Source: CAZSDW01 sp964605705
GTDB taxonomy: Bacteria; Fidelibacterota; UBA2242
Direction of reading: 5' to 3'
NCBI GenBank assembly: GCA_964605705.1
Contig: CAZSDW010000039.1
Coordinates: forward strand, 1 to 25,319
Length of the DNA: 25,319 bases
Positions 1-5,299 of this stretch are shown piece by piece. The translations under genes were made by a program, and so were the position numbers. Below the pieces are notes generated by a model. The model made no database searches. It had not been told where the DNA came from and saw nothing but the letters and a program-made list of their open reading frames with translations. How positions within the stretch are numbered: the stretch's first letter is position 1; each line of letters opens with the position of its first letter.

Positions 1-119
1 CTGCGTAACCTGGTGAAGCATGTGCCTGCCCTGCGTAACCTGTGAAGCATGTGCCCGCCCTGCGTAACCTGGTGAAGCATGTGCCCGCCCTGCGTAACCT
101 GGTGAAGCACGGGTAGCAT
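1..119. repeat. Tandem ~30-bp repeat array (3 full copies and 1 partial, cut by window edge)
   Basis: Copies begin at 1, 31, 60 and 90, each opening with CTGCGTAACCTG. Copy 2 lacks one base (29 bp). Copies 1-3 end in GCATGTGCCTGCC or GCATGTGCCCGCC. Copy 4 diverges after GAAGCA at about 109. There are no unique spacers between copies, so it is not a CRISPR array. The array may continue left of the window. Two diverged relatives of the unit lie at 1501-1560, so this looks like a genome repeat family. Confidence 0.85.
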
Positions 120-131
120 TTCCCCATTTCT

Positions 132-156
132 CAATTCACAAAAATATCCGTATATT
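132..156. repeat. 25-bp direct repeat, left copy
   Basis: This 25-bp string occurs again without mismatch at 1437-1461. It contains the inverted repeat AATAT-CCGT-ATATT, which could be an operator or part of a promoter, since this copy ends 6 bp before the start codon of the MNT gene. The two copies bracket the MNT/HEPN pair and the small membrane protein gene. Confidence 0.75.
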
Positions 157-161
157 TTAAT

Positions 162-467
162 ATGATAAATCTATCTGAGAAATTGGTAAACGAGATTGTA
201 ACCGCCATCCGAATTAAAGTTGATCCCGAGAAGATCATAATTTTTGGTTCATCGGTACGGGATGATTTTTCACGGAATAGTGATATTGACATTGCGCTTT
301 TCGGTATTGACCGGGAACAGATCTATGAGATAGAAGATTATGTAAATCAATCGATTCATTCTTTGAGAGATATCGATATTGTCTGTTTTGAAAAAATTTC
401 AAATGAAAATCTTAAAGAGCGTATTCTGAAAGAGGGGCGGGTAATTTATGAACAAAATACTCGTTGA
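162..467 (+). CDS. mntA: MNT-type nucleotidyltransferase, antitoxin-like (MntA/HI0073 family)
   Basis: Minimal nucleotidyltransferase of 101 residues. The active-site signature GSX10DXD is intact: Gly29-Ser30, ten residues, then Asp41-Ile-Asp43, with a further carboxylate candidate at Asp70/Asp72 in the RDIDIV strand. In characterised MntA/HepT (type VII) systems this protein neutralises the HEPN partner by transferring AMP to a tyrosine near the HEPN active site; that role is assigned here by family. The gene overlaps the downstream HEPN gene by 20 bp, the usual arrangement. No Shine-Dalgarno sequence precedes the ATG; an AT-rich stretch with the 25-bp repeat lies directly upstream. Family assignment is firm; actual antitoxin activity is inferred. 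Confidence 0.88.
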   Translation: MINLSEKLVNEIVTAIRIKVDPEKIIIFGSSVRDDFSRNSDIDIALFGIDREQIYEIEDYVNQSIHSLRDIDIVCFEKISNENLKERILKEGRVIYEQNTR

Positions 468-843
468 CAAGCTCAGTAATTTTTCCAGAGCTTTGGATCG
501 TCTGGAAGAATCATTAGCAAACGAGGAAAATTCTTTTTATATAGATGCGACGATAAAACGGTTTGAATTGACATTTGAAACCGCCTGGAAAGTACTGAAA
601 AAAATTCTGTATTTGGAAGGATTTGAGTGCCTTTCTCCTCGTGATTGTTTGAAAAAAGGGTATCAGACTGCTTATTTAAATGATGAAGATATCTGGATTG
701 AAATGCTACTGGATCGAAACCGCAGTGCCTATATTTATAATGAACAGGAAGCCGGTTCCATTTGTCAAAAAATCAGAGATACTTATTTTACTGCCTTAAA
801 GCAACTAAATCAGGTGTTGAAGAAAAAAATCACGCAGCTTTAA
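448..843 (+). CDS. hepT: HEPN-domain protein, HI0074-type partner of the nucleotidyltransferase (HepT-like), catalytic His replaced
   Basis: All-helical protein of 131 residues matching the HI0074 'nucleotidyltransferase substrate-binding' branch of HEPN: FELTFETAWK near 39-48, SPRDCLKKG near 63-71, and the late motif LLDRNRSAYIYNE near 87-99. HEPN RNases carry RX4-6H, and HepT proteins carry RX4HXY. Here the motif reads Arg90-X4-Tyr95-X-Tyr97, so the His position is Tyr while Arg90 and the distal Tyr (the residue AMPylated in known systems) remain. CAT to TAT is a single transition at base 730. RNase activity may therefore be lost or altered. A GA-rich, SD-like AGAGGGG lies about 10 bp upstream of the ATG. 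The start overlaps the end of the MNT gene, implying translational coupling. Confidence 0.85.
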   Translation: MNKILVDKLSNFSRALDRLEESLANEENSFYIDATIKRFELTFETAWKVLKKILYLEGFECLSPRDCLKKGYQTAYLNDEDIWIEMLLDRNRSAYIYNEQEAGSICQKIRDTYFTALKQLNQVLKKKITQL

Positions 844-998
844 TGTTAATTAATTTCTACATTATCCATTTGTTTATGGAGAAGCATTGATCAACTATGA
901 GCAATATATTTTTTCCATGTTCCTGGTGACTTCTCTGAGATCCTCCATGTAATTTCAAAATGTTTTACAATTTTCAATTTTATATTTTCAATTGGAAT

Positions 999-1018
999 AG
1001 CCCTTTTGGGGCTTTTTT
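999..1018 (+). terminator. Rho-independent terminator after the MNT/HEPN pair
   Basis: A 5-bp stem AGCCC/GGGCT (999-1003 with 1009-1013) with a 5-base loop is followed by an uninterrupted T6 run at 1013-1018. It lies 155 bp after the HEPN stop codon and 38 bp before the next gene. The 212-bp gap between the HEPN gene and the next start contains no other element I can support. Confidence 0.6.
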
Positions 1019-1055
1019 ATTATATTTACCCAGGTAATAATAGGAGGGAAAAATT

Positions 1056-1238
1056 ATGCGATCTTTAATTTGGGTACTAATCGGTTTGTCTGCGCTGGGT
1101 TTCTTACTGGCGGCTATTAATGTGCTGTTTCATGTTCACTGTTTGGGAGTCGCTGCCGAATCATATTCAAGAGCCTGCTCAAATCTGGCATTGATTGCCA
1201 TTGCTCTGCTGATGGTGACAAAGGAGAGCAAAGAATAG
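1056..1238 (+). CDS. Small hydrophobic membrane protein of unknown function (60 aa)
   Basis: This short ORF has a strong AGGAGGG ribosome binding site at 1042-1048, 7 bp before the ATG, which supports real translation. The protein has two hydrophobic segments, roughly residues 3-24 (LIWVLIGLSALGFLLAAINV) and 40-54 (CSNLALIAIALLMVT), joined by a short polar loop containing two cysteines (Cys29, Cys41), and ends in a charged tail. That suggests a two-span inner-membrane protein. I do not recognise the family. It sits alone between a terminator and a repeat-rich gap, inside the segment bounded by the 25-bp direct repeats. It could be a passenger or a small accessory of the upstream toxin-antitoxin pair, but no evidence links them. 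Confidence 0.6.
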   Translation: MRSLIWVLIGLSALGFLLAAINVLFHVHCLGVAAESYSRACSNLALIAIALLMVTKESKE

Positions 1239-1436
1239 AACTGAGATCAATTTAAAGTAAAATTTAGAATTGGCAATAATTCAATAGTAAAGCCTATATT
1301 TGGGCTAAGGGCTATATATTATCTGTAATCCAAATTATTTTCCTGATGGATAAATATTGATTATTTCTGTGTATCGTACGCACTCTGTGCAACACCGTGC
1401 AATAAAAAGGTATATGTCTCAATATTCACTTATTCA

Positions 1437-1461
1437 CAATTCACAAAAATATCCGTATATT
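1437..1461. repeat. 25-bp direct repeat, right copy
   Basis: Identical base for base to 132-156, including the internal AATAT-CCGT-ATATT inverted repeat. About 1.3 kb separates the copies. Here it precedes, rather than follows, a patch of the 30-bp repeats. Confidence 0.75.
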
Positions 1462-1500
1462 CCCTCTGTTTATTAATAATTATCTTTATACCTTTATGCC

Positions 1501-1560
1501 TGCCCTACGAAATACAATGTAGCATGTGCTTGCCCTGCGAAGTGTAACGTAGCAGGGGTT
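1501..1560. repeat. Two diverged copies of the 30-bp repeat family
   Basis: Two head-to-tail 30-bp units (1501-1530 and 1531-1560) both begin TGCCCT(A/G)CGAA. They share TGCCCTGCG and GAAGCATGTGC-like segments with the array at 1-119. Unit 2 can form a hairpin with CCCTGC pairing to GCAGGG. The units end 14 bp before the wecB start, so in RNA the hairpin would lie in the wecB leader. Confidence 0.65.
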
Positions 1561-1574
1561 TCAATGGAGTCTGA

Positions 1575-2669
1575 ATGAAAATTGATCTGATTGTGGGCGC
1601 TCGTCCCAATTATATGAAAGCGGCGCCCATTTTTCGCGAGCTGCAGAAGTATCCCCAAAATTTTCAATGCCGTCTGGTTCATACCGGTCAGCATTATGAT
1701 GAAAAGATGTCGGATATCTTCTTTCGCGAACTGGAACTCCCTGAACCGGATGTCTATCTTGGCGTCGGTTCCGGCAGACATGGCGAACAGACCGGCAAAA
1801 TCATGATCGAATACGAAAAGGCTATTCTCAATGATCAACCGGACCTGGTGCTGGTAGCCGGCGATGTGAATTCCACCGTAGCTTGCTCGCTGGTTGCCGT
1901 GAAATTGCATATTAAAGTTGGTCATATCGAAGGGGGACTGCGTTCCCGGGACTGGAATATGCCCGAAGAGATCAACCGCATCGTCACGGATAATATTTCC
2001 GATTATCTCTTTACCACCAGTCGTGATGCTGATGAAAACCTGCAAGCCGAAGGAATTGCCAAAGAGAAAATCTGTTTTGTTGGCAATACCATGATTGATT
2101 CGCTCTATTACTATCTTGAAAAAGTGGACCAGCGTCAAATTCATTCACAGTTGAATATTAAACCTCAGGAATATATTCTGATTACGTTGCATCGCCCGTC
2201 CAATGTCGATCAGGATGAAATCTTCAAAGGGCTTTTTGATACATTGGAGAAAATCCAGGAACGTATCGCCATTGTATTCCCGATGCATCCCCGCACCCGT
2301 AAAATGCTGGATGAATTTGGCATGGGACGATACCTGGAATTGCCAAATATGATTGTTACGGAACCGCTTGGTTATCACGATTTTATGAAACTTCAGAAGG
2401 ATGCCAGGCTGGTCCTCACCGATTCCGGCGGTGTTCAGGAAGAGACTACTGTGTTAGGGGTGCCCTGTCTGACCATCCGTAAAAATACCGAGCGCCCCAT
2501 CACTATTTGGGAAGGCACCAATGAATTAGTTGGTCCTTATCCTGATAAAATCTTGTCCCGCACATTGGCGATTCTTGATGGGGATGTGAAAAAGGGTAAA
2601 ATCCCGGAATACTGGGATGGACATGCCGCCGAGCGGATCGTATCAGTACTACGGCAAATTTCCACGTAG
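1575..2669 (+). CDS. wecB: UDP-N-acetylglucosamine 2-epimerase, non-hydrolysing
   Basis: Cytosolic enzyme of 364 residues, normal family length, interconverting UDP-GlcNAc and UDP-ManNAc for surface polysaccharide precursors. Landmarks in order: N-terminal nucleotide-binding strand with GARPNYMKAAP (7-17), HTGQHYD (36-42), GDVNST (about 96-101), HIEGGLRS (about 116-123), PEEINRIVTD (about 128-137), FPMHPRT (near 235) and the UDP-binding TDSGGVQEE (about 277-285). GGAG at 1566-1569 supports the ATG at 1575. It has no sugar-biosynthesis neighbours here and sits between two toxin-antitoxin-like modules, so it is an isolated gene or the remnant of a larger cluster. Long reverse-frame ORFs inside it are shadows. 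Confidence 0.95.
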   Translation: MKIDLIVGARPNYMKAAPIFRELQKYPQNFQCRLVHTGQHYDEKMSDIFFRELELPEPDVYLGVGSGRHGEQTGKIMIEYEKAILNDQPDLVLVAGDVNSTVACSLVAVKLHIKVGHIEGGLRSRDWNMPEEINRIVTDNISDYLFTTSRDADENLQAEGIAKEKICFVGNTMIDSLYYYLEKVDQRQIHSQLNIKPQEYILITLHRPSNVDQDEIFKGLFDTLEKIQERIAIVFPMHPRTRKMLDEFGMGRYLELPNMIVTEPLGYHDFMKLQKDARLVLTDSGGVQEETTVLGVPCLTIRKNTERPITIWEGTNELVGPYPDKILSRTLAILDGDVKKGKIPEYWDGHAAERIVSVLRQIST

Positions 2670-2714
2670 AACCATCGTTACTTTCGAAATACGGTTTTAG
2701 ATATTATCTGAATG

Positions 2715-2733
2715 ATCCAATTAAGAATTGGAT
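2715..2733. repeat. Inverted repeat, 8-bp arms, downstream of wecB
   Basis: ATCCAATT (2715-2722) and AATTGGAT (2726-2733) are perfect arms around the 3-base loop AAG. The downstream T-rich stretch (T6 at 2753-2758) is some 20 bp away, so it is a poor classical terminator. It may act as a wecB 3' stem or as a second binding site for the AbiEi-like regulator. Confidence 0.5.
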
Positions 2734-2764
2734 ATTCAATCAAGTTTTCGAATTTTTTATTGCA

Positions 2765-2808
2765 TATGTTTCCAAATATTGTTAAATATAACAATATTTG
2801 GAAACATA
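2765..2808. promoter_or_regulatory. Perfect 20-bp inverted repeat, likely operator of the AbiE pair
   Basis: The left arm 2765-2784 and right arm 2789-2808 are exact reverse complements, separated by the 4-base spacer AATA. Each arm contains TTTCCAAATATTG or its complement. The element ends 6 bp before the chosen ATG of the AbiEi-like gene and is almost entirely A/T apart from the GG/CC pair. Known AbiEi antitoxins bind inverted repeats in their own promoter, so autoregulation is the leading reading. As RNA it would form a stable hairpin occluding the start region. Confidence 0.7.
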
Positions 2809-2814
2809 ATCCTA

Positions 2815-3438
2815 ATGAAGTACATTGAATTTGCCCAGGCTTTAAAAACATTTCCCTGTTTTTCAATCGTGGAAATTGAGAAGCGCTTTCCAGGCTTTGA
2901 CCGGCGTCGTTTGGTGGAATGGCAGTCTAAGGATTACATTCAAAAACTGCGCAATCAGTACTACTGCTTTAGCGATCAGCCGAGTGAGGGCAATTTTTAC
3001 TATTATCTGGCAAATCGTCTCTATCGTCCTTCCTATATATCCATGGAATCAGCGCTGGCTTGGTATGGTTTTATTCCTGAGGCTGTTTTTCAGACGACTG
3101 CCTGCTCCACCCTGAAGTCACAGCGCTTTGAGACTGCTCGGGGAGTCTTTGTCTATCGTCATTTGAAAAGGACGCTGTTCTTCGGGTATCGGCTGGTGCC
3201 CTGGAAGCACTTATTCCTGGCAATTGCAGAACCTGAAAAGGCGCTGATTGACTTTCTCTATCTTAATTCTAATATCAACGATACCAGTGACATATTAATC
3301 TTGCGCTGGAATACTTTTACCATTCGTGAACAGATCAATCTGCATACCCTGGAGAGCTATGAAAAGGCCATCGACTCGCCGGCATTATCGCGTCGTCTCA
3401 CTTTATTAAAGGAGCTTTTGGATGCTGAGACTCAATGA
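2815..3438 (+). CDS. AbiEi-like antitoxin / transcriptional regulator (type IV TA)
   Basis: The protein has 207 residues from this ATG. An upstream in-frame TTG at 2728 exists, but the frame between it and 2815 is the AT-rich inverted-repeat region, so the ATG is preferred. The N-terminal 50 or so residues look like a winged helix (FPCFSIVEIEKRF, then RRRLVEWQSKDYIQKLRNQYYC). They are followed by the AbiEi core YLANRLYRPSYISMESALAWYG around residues 65-87. Family members repress their own operon and counter the AbiEii nucleotidyltransferase. The gene overlaps the next by 17 bp. No Shine-Dalgarno sequence is visible between the inverted repeat and the ATG, so the message may be leaderless or control may be at the hairpin. 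Confidence 0.82.
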   Translation: MKYIEFAQALKTFPCFSIVEIEKRFPGFDRRRLVEWQSKDYIQKLRNQYYCFSDQPSEGNFYYYLANRLYRPSYISMESALAWYGFIPEAVFQTTACSTLKSQRFETARGVFVYRHLKRTLFFGYRLVPWKHLFLAIAEPEKALIDFLYLNSNINDTSDILILRWNTFTIREQINLHTLESYEKAIDSPALSRRLTLLKELLDAETQ

Positions 3439-4204
3439 GATTAAGTCATTTTTTCCAGCTGAATTACGTGGAAATTCAAGGTTTATGTTAAGGGAGTATC
3501 TCCAATACCGGATATTGGAATTTATTTATAGTGGTCCCTTTGCCACATCTCTCAACTTTATGGGAGGTACTGCCATGCGGATTGTGCATGGTAACCGGCG
3601 ATTCTCAGAAGATCTGGATTTTGATAATCGAGGTTTAAATGAAAAACAGCTGACCAGGATTGCCGAGGATATCCGCAGAAAGTTCCAGTTGGAGGGATAT
3701 GAAACGGAAATAAAACTCGTAATGCGGGGAGCGTGGCATGCCTATATTAAATTTCCCGGTTTACTGTTTGACGAACTACTCTCGGAATATCGGACAGAGA
3801 AAGTCAATATTCGTCTGGATGCCGAACCTCAACTCTCACAATATCAGCCGGACAGATTTATTCTGAACCGCTTTGAAGTGTTTTCAACGATTTTAACCGT
3901 GCCCTTGTCGCTCTTGATGGCTCAGAAATGCCTTGCCATCCTGACTCGTCCCCGTAAGATGGGTAGGGATTTTTTCGATCTGGTATTTCTCATGAGCAAA
4001 GGAATTCAGCCGGATTTTGGATATTTAACAAACCTCGCCGGAATATCGGATTTCGGTTCATTAAAAGTCGCTATCCTTAAGGAATGCAATCTGTTGGATA
4101 TGCATAAATTGGCAAAGGAAGTTGAGCCTTTTCTCTTTGATGCCAGGGACAAGCAAAAGGTGATTCAGTTTCCTGAGTATTTCCGTCAGTCCTTTCAGAA
4201 TTGA
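3422..4204 (+). CDS. AbiEii/AbiGii-family nucleotidyltransferase toxin (type IV TA)
   Basis: Protein of 260 residues in the DUF1814/AbiEii family. The nucleotidyltransferase signature is complete: MGGTAMRIVHGNRRFSEDLDFD places Gly48-Gly49-Thr50 and Ser62-Glu-Asp64-Leu-Asp66. The later QKCLAILTRPRKMGRDFFDL (about 169-187) supplies the conserved Lys and Arg-Asp positions. Characterised AbiEii toxins use a nucleotide (GTP-preferring in the founding system), and related toxins modify tRNA 3' ends; the substrate here is unknown. AAGGAG at 3408-3413, inside the antitoxin gene, supports the ATG at 3422. Overlap with the AbiEi gene indicates coupling. Motifs appear intact, so the toxin is probably functional. 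Confidence 0.88.
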   Translation: MLRLNEIKSFFPAELRGNSRFMLREYLQYRILEFIYSGPFATSLNFMGGTAMRIVHGNRRFSEDLDFDNRGLNEKQLTRIAEDIRRKFQLEGYETEIKLVMRGAWHAYIKFPGLLFDELLSEYRTEKVNIRLDAEPQLSQYQPDRFILNRFEVFSTILTVPLSLLMAQKCLAILTRPRKMGRDFFDLVFLMSKGIQPDFGYLTNLAGISDFGSLKVAILKECNLLDMHKLAKEVEPFLFDARDKQKVIQFPEYFRQSFQN

Positions 4205-4753
4205 TTCTCTCTGTTACATCACTATTACAAAGATTTTACTATTATAGAGTGCCTATCCGTTGTCCGAAGTCAGGTTTTATGCTGATTTGAGGTATCATTC
4301 AAGAATATAAGTATTAGTCATATTTTTAAGCGAATCGTTTCTGTGTTGAATAAATAAACAGGTCATCGTATGTTCGCAAGTAAATTGAACCAAAATACAC
4401 ATTTTCTGCTTGATTTTTAACACAGTACAGCTCGAACAGGCGGCTGGTGGCAGTCGTGAGAGATCGCATTAGACAATATCGCACTGGTCTGATCCGATCC
4501 CTCACCCGCCATTGGCGGATTTCGGGATGACAAGTTGGGGCAGGCGGGGCTCGGGATGACATACAGTCGGTCATCTCGGATGAGTCTCACAACGACGGGA
4601 GGAAGAGAGATCGGTCAAAACCAGTACAGAATTCTCAAAATACGATGACTTTTTCCTTTCTCCTAGTCAATCCACGTCTCACATTTATCGGTTATCGATT
4701 CACACAACAAATCAATTGACTCTAAACCATTTCTATCACTATCTTTTAGTACA
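4205..4753. other. 549-bp gap without a convincing gene; short GC-rich repeats
   Basis: The left half is AT-rich and featureless. A GC-rich patch at 4495-4565 holds the hairpin CCGCC-ATT-GGCGG (4506-4518) and two direct copies of TCGGGATGACA (4522-4532 and 4551-4561), typical of dispersed intergenic repeats. The only ORF over it, on the minus strand (4326-4574), has a composition unlike the neighbours and no family features. The AT-rich 120 bp before 4754 could hold the promoter of the lipoprotein gene, but no site stands out. Confidence 0.55.
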
Positions 4754-5281
4754 ATGAACACAAAATTCATGCTTAGATTTCAATTAATTCTTTTAGTCGG
4801 TTTGACTTTGCTCATTTTCATTTTCTCCAATAGTTGTGAGAACGGTCTGAAAACCGAAGAGGGCATTCAGGGAAAAGTTATATTTCCACTTGATTCTATC
4901 ACTGGTGAAGTCAATTTTCCTGACAGTCTTAAAGGGGCTTTTGTTGTGGTTGCTGATTTTGATTTTTATACTTCCGTGGATTCCTTTTTCGCAAATATTG
5001 TGACCTATAGCGATCCTCTGGATACTACTCAATCCGAATCGGAATATTACATTCAATTGCTGCCGGGTGTATATCTGGCAGGTGTAGTGGGAACAACAAA
5101 ATCAGTTGCTGAAATTTACTTTATGTCCATGGATAGTCTCGCGGCTCATCCTGATTATTTCCAACCAATTGGTCTCTTCAAATTACCGGGAAATGATATT
5201 AGTTCTATATTAGTCAGAGATGATGAATTGACCGAAAATATCGATATCGAAATCGATTACAACCTCGTGTTGCCTTTTTAA
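4754..5281 (+). CDS. Predicted lipoprotein of unknown function, paired with the TonB-dependent receptor
   Basis: The protein has 175 residues, with a hydrophobic signal (about 8-26, LRFQLILLVGLTLLIFIFSN) followed by Ser-Asn-Ser-Cys28. This is not a textbook lipobox, but the peptidase at the right edge has a matching Ser-Gln-Ser-Cys, suggesting a lineage-specific form. The mature part is acidic and beta-strand rich (EEGIQGKVIFPLDSITGEV, GAFVVVADFDFYTS, YYIQLLPGVYLAGVVGTTK), resembling carboxypeptidase-regulatory/prealbumin-like folds, though I cannot name a family. The stop is 18 bp before the receptor gene, so the two are almost certainly cotranscribed and the product may be a surface or periplasmic partner of the receptor. 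No Shine-Dalgarno sequence is evident. Confidence 0.7.
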   Translation: MNTKFMLRFQLILLVGLTLLIFIFSNSCENGLKTEEGIQGKVIFPLDSITGEVNFPDSLKGAFVVVADFDFYTSVDSFFANIVTYSDPLDTTQSESEYYIQLLPGVYLAGVVGTTKSVAEIYFMSMDSLAAHPDYFQPIGLFKLPGNDISSILVRDDELTENIDIEIDYNLVLPF

Positions 5282-5299
5282 TATATTTATCAACGAACA

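Larger units (their letters stand above)
1239..1574. other. Intergenic region before wecB, repeat-bearing, no gene seen
   Basis: This is 336 bp of AT-rich DNA. It holds a weak hairpin AGCC-(7)-GGCT near 1292-1308, the right copy of the 25-bp direct repeat (1437-1461) and two diverged copies of the 30-bp repeat (1501-1560). GGAG at 1566-1569 is the likely ribosome binding site for wecB. I see no supportable ORF. Confidence 0.6.

Noticed and set aside
1..119. Possible CRISPR array
   Set aside because: Units are directly abutting with no variable spacers, and no cas genes are present.
1494..2144. 216-residue ORF on the minus strand
   Set aside because: It lies antisense to wecB, whose family motifs are unmistakable. 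The minus-strand product has no family features and its tail runs through the repeat units.
2728..2814. N-terminal extension of the AbiEi-like protein from a TTG codon
   Set aside because: The frame crosses two inverted repeats and encodes a low-complexity hydrophobic stretch; the family begins at the ATG at 2815.
2678..2866. 62-residue minus-strand ORF near the AbiE operator
   Set aside because: It arises because the perfect inverted repeat reads openly on both strands, and it has no coding support.
4326..4574. 82-residue minus-strand ORF in the 4205-4753 gap
   Set aside because: It is made largely of the TCGGGATGACA repeats and a GC-rich hairpin, with no ribosome binding site and no recognisable family.
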